DNA of 64,000 bases from CAYJAD01 sp964370835 (GCA_964370835.1 CAYJLO010000004.1:1-64000), one strand, 5' to 3'; positions 43,321-52,059 are shown, counted from the stretch's first letter. The notes: generated from the sequence alone by a model not told the origin. Program-made: numbers and translations.

Positions 43321-44087
43321 GACTTTTTTCTCCCTCTTCCCACAGTCCAAGCCAAGATCACCAGCACAACGGTGATTCCAAACATGATGGCAGACAAAGC
43401 ATTAACGTCTGGCTTCATGCCAAGGCGAACCATGGAGTAGATTTTTAACGGTAATATTTCAAATGACGGCCCGGTAACAAAGAAACTAATGAGCACATCA
43501 TCCATGGAAAGGGTGAAAGCAAGAAGCCAACCCGCCAAGACAGCAGGCCAAATCATGGGTAGTATGACATGGTAAAAGGCTTGCCATTCGCTGGCCCCAA
43601 GGTCTCTAGCCGCTTCCACCACACTTTCATCAAATTCGGCCAAGCGCGCCAATACGGTTATGGTCACAAAGGGGAGAGCCAGTGTGGTGTGCGCTATGAG
43701 CAAGGTGAGAAAGCCAAGATCCATGGAGAAGGCTATGAAGAAAATAAGTAAGGAAATACCCATGACAATGTCAGGGGACACCGTAAGCACATAGACAGAG
43801 CTGTAGAGCACTTTACGTCCTGGAAAACGGTATCGCCTTAGGGCTATGGAAGCCAAAACGCCAAGAACGGTGGCCAATGTGGCAGCAATGCCTCCCACCA
43901 TGAAGGAGTTTAAGGCAGAATCCAATAAGGAATCGTTGCGAAGAAGCAATTGATACCATTTGAGCGTAAAACCGCGCCAATCTGTGGAATATTTTGCATT
44001 ATTAAAAGAATATACAATGACTATAATGATGGGTGAATACAAAAATGCATAAATCATGTATAACCAAAGCTTGGCTAATTTTTGCAT
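43317..44087 (-). CDS. potC: Spermidine/putrescine ABC transporter, permease C
   Basis: Inner-membrane permease of 256 residues with six hydrophobic segments. The ABC coupling motif EAARDLGASEWQAFYHVILPMIWP (two stretches, about residues 158-181) contacts the ATPase. The N-terminal pattern YSPIIIVIVYSFNNAKYSTDW is typical of PotC. It pairs with PotB to form the channel. The start ATG 44087 overlaps the potB stop codon (TAATG), and its stop overlaps potD, so the operon is tightly coupled throughout. Confidence 0.94.
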   Translation of the reverse strand: MQKLAKLWLYMIYAFLYSPIIIVIVYSFNNAKYSTDWRGFTLKWYQLLLRNDSLLDSALNSFMVGGIAATLATVLGVLASIALRRYRFPGRKVLYSSVYVLTVSPDIVMGISLLIFFIAFSMDLGFLTLLIAHTTLALPFVTITVLARLAEFDESVVEAARDLGASEWQAFYHVILPMIWPAVLAGWLLAFTLSMDDVLISFFVTGPSFEILPLKIYSMVRLGMKPDVNALSAIMFGITVVLVILAWTVGRGRKKS

Positions 44088-44959
44088 TAGGCATCCTCCT
44101 CTTCAAAGTCATGGTGCTTATTTTGCGTATAGGTATTCACCGCCTTATACATGAGCAACATGAGAATGAGCAAGAGAGTAAGGAAGGTGCTGGCGGCGGC
44201 GCCCATGGGCCAATCTCTGGCCACAAGGAATTGATTCTTGATGAAATTGCCCACGAGCAGGCTTTTTGCTCCACCTAAAATCTCAGGAATATAAAAGGCA
44301 CCCAAAGAAGGAAGGAACACCAAGATACATCCTGCCACAATGCCCGGTAAGGTGAGGGGCAAGGTGATGTGCCAAAAGGTGCTGACAGGGCTTGCGCCAA
44401 GATCACGTGCTGCTTCGCCAAAACGTGGGTCCAATTTATCAATGCTGGCGTATAAAGGTAAAATCATGAAGGGCAAAAAAGTATATACCATGCCGCATAG
44501 GGTGGCAAAATGGCTGTACATAAGCGATATGGGCTGATCTGTAAGCCCTAGCCACATGAGTAAAGAGCTTATGATGCCATTGCTTTTTAAAATGGCAATG
44601 AGGGCATAGGTGCGTATGAGTGAATTGGTCCAAAAGGGAATAATGATAAGTAAAAGAAGCCAAGGCTTAGCTCTTTTGCTGGCTTTGGCCATGGCATAAG
44701 CAAAGGGGTAGGCCAAAAGTAAGCAAATAAAGGTGGAAGCCAGCGCAATCCAAAAGGATTCCCAGAGGATAATGGAATACTTGGGATCAAAAAGCTGTAC
44801 ATAATTATCCCACGTGAAGATGGGAAGCACAAAAGATGTTTCCCCGCGAGTAAGTACGGTGATGACCAAAAGCCCCACATTGGGCAAAAGGGCAAAAATG
44901 CCCAGCCACAAAGCTGTCGTGCTAATGCTTAAGGTTCGCAAAAAATTATATTTCTTCAT
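44087..44959 (-). CDS. potB: Spermidine/putrescine ABC transporter, permease B
   Basis: Inner-membrane permease of 290 residues with six hydrophobic segments and the coupling motif EAARDLGASPVSTFWHITLPL (two stretches, about residues 182-202). WTNSLIRTYA near residue 110 is the conserved PotB/PotH segment. The C-terminus ends in a short acidic tail (HHDFEEEDA). The start ATG 44959 comes immediately after the potA stop. With PotC it forms the membrane pore of the importer. Confidence 0.94.
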   Translation of the reverse strand: MKKYNFLRTLSISTTALWLGIFALLPNVGLLVITVLTRGETSFVLPIFTWDNYVQLFDPKYSIILWESFWIALASTFICLLLAYPFAYAMAKASKRAKPWLLLLIIIPFWTNSLIRTYALIAILKSNGIISSLLMWLGLTDQPISLMYSHFATLCGMVYTFLPFMILPLYASIDKLDPRFGEAARDLGASPVSTFWHITLPLTLPGIVAGCILVFLPSLGAFYIPEILGGAKSLLVGNFIKNQFLVARDWPMGAAASTFLTLLLILMLLMYKAVNTYTQNKHHDFEEEDA

Positions 44960-46099
44960 CTATACATCTTCATGAGGCAGCACCACTTCCCAGCCGCTTA
45001 CCCAAGTAACAACTACTTCTTCGCCTTCCACATAGTTAATATCAAGGCCATCTTCGTCAAAAAACTCTGCGCCCACCAAATGCGGGCCCTCTTGGTCTGC
45101 TTCTTGGGCTAAGGTAATGTGCAAATCCACGGTGGCGCCCTTATAGACAGATTCGCGCACAAAAGCACGGAGCAAAGGCCCGTCCGGCAGCTCTTCGTAT
45201 GTGTGGTAAATACGCAAATCCTCAGGGCGAATAAGCACATTTACTTTGTCTTGTTCGGCAAAGTCCAGCTTGCTTGGTACCGTGAAAAGGGTGTCCTCAA
45301 TGCGTATTTCATATGCATTATTAGGGAGTTTACGTACTATGGTTGCGGGCAAGATGTTAATTTCTCCCACAAAGCGTGCCACGTAGAGGTTGGCAGGATT
45401 TTCATAGATATCTTGAGGCGTTCCCTCTTGAACTATACGCCCATTGTCCATGACCACCACGCGGTCACTCATGGCAAAGGCTTCTTCTTGATCGTGGGTA
45501 ACGAAAACAAAGGTAATGCCAAGTTTACGCTGAATACGTTTAATCTCCAGCTGCATTTGGCAACGTAATTTATAGTCAAGGGCGGAAAAAGGTTCATCCA
45601 AGAGTAACACCAAGGGTTCATTGACTATGGCTCGTGCCAAGGCAACGCGTTGTTGCTGTCCTCCAGAAAGATTGGACGGCTTGCGGTCGGCTAAGTGCTC
45701 TAGGCGCACCATCTGTAAAGTGGCTCGTACACGTTCCTTTATATCCTCTTTTTTTACTCCTTGCATGCGCAAGCCAAAGGCCACATTGTCAAAAACAGAC
45801 ATATGCGGAAAAAGAGCATAGTTTTGGAAAACCGTATTTACTTGACGCTTTTCGGGAGGAAGCTTGGTGACATCAACACCTCCTATGGAAACAGTGCCAG
45901 CGTCAGGATTTTCAAAACCTGAAAGAATACGCAAAATAGTGGTTTTACCACAACCGGAGGGGCCCAGTAAGGTGAGAAATTCGCCATTGGCAATTTGCAG
46001 ATTAATGCCATTTAATGCCACATGTTCGTCAAATTTTTTGACTATGCCACCCAATGTAATCAAAGGCGTTTTTTGTATCATTATCTTTTTATTTGCCAT
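44960..46099 (-). CDS. potA: Spermidine/putrescine ABC transporter, ATP-binding protein
   Basis: ATPase that powers polyamine uptake. The 379 residues are standard: Walker A GPSGCGKT at 46-53, the Q-loop in NTVFQNYALFPHM near 88-100, ABC signature LSGGQQQR at 144-151, Walker B LLLDEP at 165-170 and the switch histidine in VTHDQEEA near 200. The C-terminal TOBE-type domain (about 290-375, IRPEDLRIYH) is the regulatory part. It is the first gene of potABCD. A 14-bp inverted repeat lies about 58 bases upstream of its start and may regulate the operon. The start ATG 46099 has no strong ribosome site. Confidence 0.95.
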   Translation of the reverse strand: MANKKIMIQKTPLITLGGIVKKFDEHVALNGINLQIANGEFLTLLGPSGCGKTTILRILSGFENPDAGTVSIGGVDVTKLPPEKRQVNTVFQNYALFPHMSVFDNVAFGLRMQGVKKEDIKERVRATLQMVRLEHLADRKPSNLSGGQQQRVALARAIVNEPLVLLLDEPFSALDYKLRCQMQLEIKRIQRKLGITFVFVTHDQEEAFAMSDRVVVMDNGRIVQEGTPQDIYENPANLYVARFVGEINILPATIVRKLPNNAYEIRIEDTLFTVPSKLDFAEQDKVNVLIRPEDLRIYHTYEELPDGPLLRAFVRESVYKGATVDLHITLAQEADQEGPHLVGAEFFDEDGLDINYVEGEEVVVTWVSGWEVVLPHEDV

Positions 46100-46156
46100 C
46101 TTTTGTTATAAAGTCTTGGTGTTTTCCTGTGTTGATGTAGCAACACCATGACAGGC

Positions 46157-46201
46157 CTTTAGCAGAAAAGCCTTTTGTTTTGCAAGACTTTTCTGCTAAA
46201 G
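46157..46201. promoter_or_regulatory. 14-bp perfect inverted repeat between the flavoprotein gene and potA
   Basis: CTTTAGCAGAAAAG and CTTTTCTGCTAAAG flank a 17-base spacer. Both flanking genes run on the minus strand: it lies after the flavoprotein stop (36 bases) and before potA. No T run follows on the minus strand, so it may be an imperfect terminator, an operator, or a leader structure of the pot operon. Confidence 0.65.
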
Positions 46202-46237
46202 ATTAAAACCTTATACAAGCTTGTGTATGTCTCTAAT

Positions 46238-46858
46238 TTAACGGGCAAAGTTTGTCCAATGACGTTCTTCCACTTCTGGCATGGGTACGGTGGCTTTACC
46301 GGCTTCTATGCATTTGATAAGCCAAGCCATATTCCGTCCTAAAACGCGCATGGTTTGCAAACCTTCCAAGTCTTGTTGCACTTCTTCAGGTGTGTTGCCA
46401 TGCACTTGTGGCCAGTATTGCGATGAAACAAGAGGCATTTGGGCAATGGTAAAGAATTTTTGTAAGCAGTCCAGAGCTGCTGTGGAGCCGGCACGACGAC
46501 AGCTCACCATGGCGGCGCCAGGTTTATAGGCATATGGAGCAGACTTGTAATAGAACATTCTGTCAAGGGCTGCACACAATGAAGGATTGGGGGCGGCGTA
46601 GTATACAGGAGAGCCCACCACAAGGCCTTGACATTCTTTCATAATGTCAATCCATTCGTTGATGGGGTCATCTTTAAAAATACAGTAACCGGTTTCTACG
46701 CATTTATTACAAGCAATACAGCCGCGAATGGCCTTGTTTCCAATGGACACTATGTGAGTATCCACGCCATTGGCTTGCAAAGCTGTGGCAACTTCTTGCA
46801 GGCCTACGCCTGTACAGCTTTTCTTACGCGGGCTACCATTAATAAGTAGAACTTTCAT
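46238..46858 (-). CDS. Iron-sulfur flavoprotein (NADPH-dependent FMN reductase fold)
   Basis: A 206-residue flavodoxin-like protein. The N-terminal phosphate loop NGSPRKKSCTG (about residues 7-17) binds FMN. A compact cluster motif follows, C47-X2-C50-X2-C53-X5-C59 (CIACNKCVETGYC), the hallmark of iron-sulfur flavoproteins of anaerobes. GSPVYYAAPNPSLCAALDR near 85 continues the flavin site. Such proteins move electrons from ferredoxin to oxygen, peroxide or other acceptors; the partner here is unknown. The start ATG 46858 has AAGGAGTGATAT just before it. It probably has its own promoter, since the next gene upstream ends 109 bases away. Confidence 0.88.
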   Translation of the reverse strand: MKVLLINGSPRKKSCTGVGLQEVATALQANGVDTHIVSIGNKAIRGCIACNKCVETGYCIFKDDPINEWIDIMKECQGLVVGSPVYYAAPNPSLCAALDRMFYYKSAPYAYKPGAAMVSCRRAGSTAALDCLQKFFTIAQMPLVSSQYWPQVHGNTPEEVQQDLEGLQTMRVLGRNMAWLIKCIEAGKATVPMPEVEERHWTNFAR

Positions 46859-46967
46859 ATATCACTCCTTGTGCTTAGTACGACTTATTAAAGCCTATAG
46901 TGTATTTTAGCCCAAAAAGCAATGTTCTTTGTAACCATTTTTAAAAAACAATATGTATTTTATGTAG

Positions 46968-47513
46968 TTATACTGTTATGTTAAAATAGTTTAACAGTTC
47001 GTTGGTTTCCTCACTAAAACTGGATTTAAAGCGATTCATCAATTCCAGTTGTACGTCTTCATTGGCTAAAACTTCACGCATCATGGTATCGTCATCATCA
47101 AGGCCAAGGGTTTCCATAAGGCCATTGAAATCATTGTAGAGATTATTCCACAACTCAGCGTATTTGGTGGGATCCTTTTCATACGCATCACGATTAATTT
47201 CACCCACATTACCATTGAGGCTAAAGGCTTCCTCTACCTTTTGGCTACTAAGCCAATTAAGCATGTCGGTAAATTCTTCCGTGGCAGGTAACTTCTTAGA
47301 TACTTTGTCAAAAAGCAACTGGTTTTCGTTGGTGATGGAAGTTAAGTTTTCTTTATATCTTAGCTCGTTGAGGAGCTCAATGGCTTCATCAGAAATGAGC
47401 ACAGCATCAGCAGTATTGTCCTTTTCTGGCGTCACAGCGCTGCTGGACAGTACCGTGCCTATATTGGTATTGGCAAGGGAAGCATAAGGATTTAAAGAAG
47501 ATATATTTGTCAT
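46968..47513 (-). CDS. Uncharacterised 181-residue protein
   Basis: No family recognised. The protein is acidic, has no signal peptide or membrane segment, and begins with a short Ser/Asn-rich, apparently disordered segment (MTNISSLNPYASLANT), a form seen in some secreted or flagellum-associated proteins of this group (inference). The remainder is predominantly helical in appearance (DEAIELLNELRYKEN, ELWNNLYNDFNGLMETLGL, SSFSEETNELLNYF). It has no cysteine. The start at 47513 is supported by CCGGAG six bases upstream; a GTG two codons earlier overlaps that site. It stands alone between the flavoprotein and adk. A search in related genomes would show whether it is conserved. Confidence 0.6.
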   Translation of the reverse strand: MTNISSLNPYASLANTNIGTVLSSSAVTPEKDNTADAVLISDEAIELLNELRYKENLTSITNENQLLFDKVSKKLPATEEFTDMLNWLSSQKVEEAFSLNGNVGEINRDAYEKDPTKYAELWNNLYNDFNGLMETLGLDDDDTMMREVLANEDVQLELMNRFKSSFSEETNELLNYFNITV

Positions 47514-47698
47514 ATACACTCCGGTTCTGATAGTAAACGATTAAGGTTAGTGATGCAAAAAATGTTCCGAGAAAAAACTGCCCTTCACTTCAAGTCCATG
47601 AAGGAGTAAGTCTCGTTTAAAAAATGAGCAAAGAGTACATCCGTGCACACATGCCTTACCTTAGCTATCGGCAAAAAATTCAAAAACTATAGAGTATG

Positions 47699-47729
47699 AA
47701 AAAGGCTCCTTAAAATTCATAAGGAGCCT
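47699..47729 (-). terminator. Intrinsic terminator of adk
   Basis: A perfect 10-bp stem AGGCTCCTTA/TAAGGAGCCT with a 7-base loop, followed on the minus strand by five T residues; 31 bases after the adk stop. Confidence 0.92.
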
Positions 47730-47759
47730 AGGTAGTTATGGTACAAAGCGTAGGCTTTG

Positions 47760-48431
47760 TTAAGCTAGTTTGGCGAGTAAGGCTTCTTTTACAGCATTAA
47801 TATCGCCTTCGCCATTGAGTTCGATATATTTGGTGGCGCCGTTTTGAGCTAAATCCTTATAGAAATAGGCGGCGGCTAAAGTGCCATCTTCGGTGTTGTA
47901 GTAGATATCATGGCGCTTGCCAATGGCTGCTTCATCTTGGTCGTCGGCACGAGCAGAAAGGGAACCACCGCATACACGACAGACATCTCCAGTGGGTTTA
48001 ATGGCGTCAATGTAGATATGGTTGGGGTGGTTATTGTTATTGGCACAAAGGCGACGGCCCATGATGCGCATTTTAGCAATTTCGCGAGGAAGCAAAATTT
48101 CAACAACATAATCAAGCTTCATGTTTTCGGCTTGCAATGCATCCCAAAGTTTTTGTGCTTGTACAATATTGCGGGGGAAACCGTCCAAAAGCCAGCCGTC
48201 GGAACCTTTACTTTTCAAGGTTTCTAAAATCATGGGAATGGTAATTTCATCAGGAACAAGATCACCGCGGTCAATATATTCTTTGGCCTTTTTGCCAAGT
48301 TCGGTACCGCCGCCAATATGCTCGCGGAAAATAGCACCCGACTCAATATGAGCCAGATTATATTTTTCTTTAATTAGATTGCCTTGTGTGCCTTTTCCGC
48401 TACCATTGGGGCCAAAAATAAGAATATTCAC
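47760..48431 (-). CDS. adk: Adenylate kinase with metal-binding LID (Desulfovibrio gigas type)
   Basis: Balances ATP, ADP and AMP. The 223 residues begin with the P-loop FGPNGSGKGTQ. The AMP-binding part has ESGAIFREHI and DGFPRN. The LID contains Cys-X5-His-X15-Cys-X2-Cys (LCANNNNH, then VCRVC), exactly the spacing reported for the zinc/cobalt-binding adenylate kinase of Desulfovibrio gigas. The LID is longer than in E. coli. The start is GTG at 48431, because GGGAGG sits seven bases before it; the in-frame ATG at 48476 gives a non-conserved leader. It is a single gene with its own terminator. Confidence 0.95.
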   Translation of the reverse strand: MNILIFGPNGSGKGTQGNLIKEKYNLAHIESGAIFREHIGGGTELGKKAKEYIDRGDLVPDEITIPMILETLKSKGSDGWLLDGFPRNIVQAQKLWDALQAENMKLDYVVEILLPREIAKMRIMGRRLCANNNNHPNHIYIDAIKPTGDVCRVCGGSLSARADDQDEAAIGKRHDIYYNTEDGTLAAAYFYKDLAQNGATKYIELNGEGDINAVKEALLAKLA

Positions 48432-48572
48432 TAAAAAACCTCCCAAAATTAGGTTGTAAGAATGTCTCTCATCCATGCGGGCTAGGCCCTGCTCAGAAAA
48501 TGTACGCTTGTAGAGGGGCTTTTGTCAATGGGAATTGGGTTTTTTTTCACAAGCATTGCATGCTATAATTGT

Positions 48573-48609
48573 AAAAAAGAACCTCTACACCGTGAGGGTG
48601 TAAAGGCTC
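48573..48609 (-). terminator. Intrinsic terminator of the ahbB-hemL operon
   Basis: On the minus strand GAGCCTTTACACC pairs with GGTGTAGAGGTTC (some G-T pairs) and is followed by TTTTTT; 27 bases after the hemL stop. Confidence 0.9.
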
Positions 48610-48636
48610 TTGCAAAGCTACTAATGGAATTAGATA

Positions 48637-49911
48637 TTAAAAATCAAGATCTTTAATACAATCTAAGGTTTTCTTTAAGTGGTCATCACTATGCACAAAG
48701 CTCATCATTCCAGCTTCGAAGGAGGCGGGAGCAATATAAATACCCTTTTGGCGTAATGCTTTATAAAAACGAGTGAATTTAGCAGAGTCGGCACGTTTCA
48801 CAGCATCAAAGTCCCATACTTCTTCTTCTGTAAAGAAGGGGCAGAACATGGGACCAAGGGCGGGAACGCGCACGGTATGGCCTTTATCACGTAAAATGCT
48901 TTGCATTTGTGTTGCAAAATCTGCGGTGCGTGCGCTCAGGACAGCATAATCGCTTTGCGCTAATACCTTTAAGGTGGCGAGGCCAGCGGCCATGGCCAAA
49001 GGGTTACCGGAAAGGGTGCCGGCTTGGTAGACATCACCACAAGGAGCAATGCGTTGCATATATTCTTTTTTGCCGCCGTATGCGCCCACCGGTAAGCCGC
49101 CGCCGATGATTTTGCCAAAGGTGGTAAGGTCAGGGGTGATGTTGAAATACTCTTGTGCACCGCCATAGGCCAGACGGAAGCCAGTAATAACCTCATCGAA
49201 AATAAGTAAAGCGCCGTGTTGGGTGCAGAGCTCGCGCAGGCCTTCTAAAAAGCCTTCTTTAGGCGGCACAAGTCCCATGTTGGCGGCCACGGGCTCCACA
49301 ATGATGGCGGCAATATCGTCTGCGTGGGTGGCAAAAAGCGCCTTAACAGCCTCAAGGTCATTGTACTTGGCCAATAGAGTATCTGCCACTACGGAAGCAG
49401 GAACGCCGGGGGTTCCAGGGATGGAAAGCGTAGCTATGCCAGAGCCAGCTGCTGCCAAGAAGGGGTCGGCATGGCCATGGTAGCAGCCAATAAATTTTAC
49501 AACTTTATCCTTACCAGTGACGCCGCGGGCAAGACGTAGGGCACTCATGGTGGCTTCGGTGCCGGAGTTAACCATGCGAACCATTTCTACGGATGGCAAA
49601 GCTGCTATGACGGCTTCAGCAAGAAGTATTTCATCTTGGCAAGGCGCTCCATAGCTGGTGCCACGGGCGGCAGCAGCTTGCACTGCGGCGGTAACTTGAG
49701 GATGGTCATGACCTAAAATCATGGGGCCCCAGGAAAGTACATAGTCAATATAGGTGTTGCCATCGGCGTCGATTAATTCGCAACCGTGGGCTTCTTGAAT
49801 GAAAAGAGGAATGCTGTCCACATTTTTGCAAGCACGAACGGGGCTATTTACACCGCCGGGAATGAGGGCTTGGGCGCGATCAAAAAGGGCTTGGGATTGT
49901 TTTTCTTGCAT
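48637..49911 (-). CDS. hemL: Glutamate-1-semialdehyde 2,1-aminomutase
   Basis: Converts glutamate-1-semialdehyde to 5-aminolevulinate, the start of tetrapyrrole synthesis by the C5 route. The 424 residues match the family. The PLP Schiff-base lysine is K267 in FGKIIGGGLPVGAYGG, the cofactor aspartate is in LIFDEVITGFR near 237-247, and NSGTEATMSALRLAR near 115-129 binds the phosphate. The start ATG 49911 has AAGGAAC upstream. It lies 10 bases after ahbB in the same operon, coupling entry into the pathway with the late siroheme branch. Confidence 0.97.
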   Translation of the reverse strand: MQEKQSQALFDRAQALIPGGVNSPVRACKNVDSIPLFIQEAHGCELIDADGNTYIDYVLSWGPMILGHDHPQVTAAVQAAAARGTSYGAPCQDEILLAEAVIAALPSVEMVRMVNSGTEATMSALRLARGVTGKDKVVKFIGCYHGHADPFLAAAGSGIATLSIPGTPGVPASVVADTLLAKYNDLEAVKALFATHADDIAAIIVEPVAANMGLVPPKEGFLEGLRELCTQHGALLIFDEVITGFRLAYGGAQEYFNITPDLTTFGKIIGGGLPVGAYGGKKEYMQRIAPCGDVYQAGTLSGNPLAMAAGLATLKVLAQSDYAVLSARTADFATQMQSILRDKGHTVRVPALGPMFCPFFTEEEVWDFDAVKRADSAKFTRFYKALRQKGIYIAPASFEAGMMSFVHSDDHLKKTLDCIKDLDF

Positions 49912-49921
49912 GTTGTGTTCC

Positions 49922-50398
49922 TTAAAAATAGGTCATAGATATTTTTTTGAATTCTTGAATGCTGTCCAATACTGCGTACGTGGTAACACCGGTGGCTTGT
50001 TGTACGTCGGCAATGGTTTTTTGGCATTCTTCTTCGCTACGCCCGTGTGTCATGGTATACAAAGTGTATGGCCAATCTGCCGCAGAAGAGGGGCGGAAAT
50101 AACAATGAGAAATATTGGGATGTGTTGCAGCCTTTTGTCCAAAGGCGTCAGCTTCTTCTTCGCTCACCTGCCAAGCCACCATGGCGTTGTGGTTCCAGCC
50201 GGTTTTCTGGTGCTTAATGCTGGCTCCAAAGCGGCGAATGGCTCCTTGGTCTTTTAGTTTTTGCAAAAGGGCGATGACTTGCTCTTCGGTGCATCCCACG
50301 GTTTGCGCAATATCTGCATAAGGAGTTGCTGTGTCAGGCAAATTTTTTTGTACTATGCGTAAAATGGCTTGTTCTTGTTCGGTAAAGTCATAGGTCAT
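49922..50398 (-). CDS. ahbB: Siroheme decarboxylase subunit AhbB
   Basis: AhbA and AhbB together decarboxylate siroheme to didecarboxysiroheme in the alternative haem pathway of sulfate reducers and archaea. The 158-residue protein has an Lrp/AsnC-like winged helix (about residues 5-60) followed by a ferredoxin-like domain. RRFGASIKHQKTGWNHNAMVAW (two stretches, about 54-75) includes the catalytic-type Arg/His cluster of the family. AhbA is usually the paired paralogue; it is not in this window. It is the first gene of ahbB-hemL. A call of AhbB over AhbA rests on general resemblance and carries some doubt. Confidence 0.85.
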   Translation of the reverse strand: MTYDFTEQEQAILRIVQKNLPDTATPYADIAQTVGCTEEQVIALLQKLKDQGAIRRFGASIKHQKTGWNHNAMVAWQVSEEEADAFGQKAATHPNISHCYFRPSSAADWPYTLYTMTHGRSEEECQKTIADVQQATGVTTYAVLDSIQEFKKISMTYF

Positions 50399-50511
50399 AC
50401 ATATGCTCTTGGTTCAAAGTTGTTAGAATTTTTGCATAAAATATAATTCATCATGAGAATGTCAGCAGTATACCGTAAGCCGTATTGGCTTAGCAACTAA
50501 AAAGGGCAAGT

Positions 50512-51426
50512 CTATGAAGAGCCTTTTGGCGTGAGGTTTTGTTTGGTTTTTTCATAGTGGTGAATATTGCACCATGTGTAGAGGGCCAAAGCTGTCCAAA
50601 TACAGATAAGCATGACCCTATTGGCTTGAGATACGCTTTCGCCAAACATAAAAACGCCAATGAGTAAATTAATGGTGGGAGCTATATATTGCATAAGGCC
50701 CATGGTGGACAGCTGCACTCCCTTGCTGGCATAAGCAAACAGCAAAAGGGGAAGAGCTGTAATGGCACCTGTTCCCATAAGAAGTAATTGTGTGCTCATA
50801 TCATAAGCAAAAAAATTGCTGTAGCCTGTGCTTTGCTGCCAAAGTATACATCCTGCTGCCACGGGGAAAAGGGGTAGCGTTTCAAGGAAAAATCCTGGAA
50901 CCACAGGAACCTTTATACTTTTTTTAACGTAACCATAAAAAGCAAAAGAACATGCCAAGGCGAGCCCTATATAAGGAAATTCTCCATAGGTGATAACCGA
51001 ATAGGTGACTCCAATGCCGGCAATGATAATGGCTAGTATTTGTAAGCGAGTCATCTTTTCGCCGAGTAAAAGCCTTCCCAACAGAACCGAGAGAAGTGGG
51101 TTGATAAAGTATCCCAGACTTGCTTCCACAACGCGCTCATTGGTGACACTCCATATATATAAAAGCCAATTTCCAGCCACGACAGTTCCGGCAAGAGTCA
51201 AACGTAGCATAACGCCTTTTTGACTCATGGCGCTACGAATTTGAGAAAAGCTACGCATGAAGCATGCTAAAATGCTCACGGTAATTAGAGACCAAAACAT
51301 GCGATGTGCAAGAATTTCAAAGGCAGGTACATGTCCCAAGGCTTTCCAGTATAAAACGAGAGAGCCCCAAACCGTAAAGGCTAAAAGGCCAGCACCAAGG
51401 CAAAGGGAAGAATATGATGTTTTCAC
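50512..51426 (-). CDS. rarD: EamA-family transporter, RarD type
   Basis: Inner-membrane protein of 304 residues with about ten hydrophobic segments in two EamA halves. The opening GLLAFTVWGSLVLYWKALGHVP and EILAHRMFWS near residue 36 are typical of the RarD branch of the drug/metabolite transporter superfamily; YFINPLLSVLLGRLLLGEK near 105 is the repeat motif. The substrate is not established for the family. The start is GTG at 51426. It is separated from the neighbouring genes and probably has its own promoter. Confidence 0.88.
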   Translation of the reverse strand: MKTSYSSLCLGAGLLAFTVWGSLVLYWKALGHVPAFEILAHRMFWSLITVSILACFMRSFSQIRSAMSQKGVMLRLTLAGTVVAGNWLLYIWSVTNERVVEASLGYFINPLLSVLLGRLLLGEKMTRLQILAIIIAGIGVTYSVITYGEFPYIGLALACSFAFYGYVKKSIKVPVVPGFFLETLPLFPVAAGCILWQQSTGYSNFFAYDMSTQLLLMGTGAITALPLLLFAYASKGVQLSTMGLMQYIAPTINLLIGVFMFGESVSQANRVMLICIWTALALYTWCNIHHYEKTKQNLTPKGSS

Positions 51427-51446
51427 AGGTGACTCATATTTGATAA

Positions 51447-51480
51447 AATAAAAGGGTCTGAACCACGGTCCAAACCCTTT
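51447..51480 (-). terminator. Intrinsic terminator of the SLOG-like gene
   Basis: On the minus strand AAAGGGT...ACCCTTTT with an inner GGACC/GGTTC pairing and a T-rich end, 24 bases after the stop codon. Confidence 0.75.
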
Positions 51481-51504
51481 GGTGAAATCTCTTCTCGCGT
51501 CAAA

Positions 51505-52059
51505 TTATTTTTCGAAAGAGCGTTCGAATAATTGTTGAATAGCTTCTTTTCCCGACTCTTCCAGAAAGCGAGTACCTGTTGCAGTGAAATGAGGGCGTGA
51601 AATACGTGGGTCTTTTTCTACAACCCAAGCGTCTTTCTCCCAGCTAAACCATTCTTTTTTGTTTTGATCAAAAACCAAGAGGGGTTTATTGCAAATTTTG
51701 GCAAATTCCGCGCCCCAGCCTGTACCACCTTTTACGGTTCCATCGGCTTGGATTTCGCCCACAACCACGATTTCATTACCGCCATTCACTTGCCAGCAAA
51801 TGGACTGCAAAACCTTACGGAAAATGGGGGCGCGCGTGTATTCGCGACTCATAAGCTTTGACACATACGTGAGGCTAACATCTTTAAGCGCAAGTTCTTC
51901 TGAGGTAAGAATACGAACCCCACGAGCGCGAGCTAATTGATGGCCTTCAAAGCTGTAGTTAACTTCTTCAATACCCCATTGCTCTGCAAGCGTTCCGAAG
52001 AACTCTTCTGTACCTGAGGCTCCGCCACTGTGCAAAACACATTGTTTAGGATTGAGCAT
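51505..52059 (-). CDS. SLOG-like Rossmann-fold protein of unknown function
   Basis: A 184-residue soluble protein. The opening CVLHSGGASGTEEFFGTLAEQWG (two stretches, about residues 7-29) has a glycine-rich turn after a strand, as in the SLOG/YpsA group of nucleotide-binding Rossmann domains. The second half has GGTGWGAEFAKICNKPLLVFDQ (two stretches, near 115-136), where such proteins place a second ligand loop. It ends in a charged helix. SLOG proteins bind nucleotide-derived ligands; the partner is unknown. The start ATG 52059 is preceded by GGAGAATACC. This family call is by general resemblance and is modest. Confidence 0.55.
   Translation of the reverse strand: MLNPKQCVLHSGGASGTEEFFGTLAEQWGIEEVNYSFEGHQLARARGVRILTSEELALKDVSLTYVSKLMSREYTRAPIFRKVLQSICWQVNGGNEIVVVGEIQADGTVKGGTGWGAEFAKICNKPLLVFDQNKKEWFSWEKDAWVVEKDPRISRPHFTATGTRFLEESGKEAIQQLFERSFEK

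Noticed and set aside
48432..48476. A 15-residue extension of adenylate kinase from an ATG
   Set aside because: The GGGAGG site is placed for the GTG at 48431 and family members begin with the strand before the P-loop.
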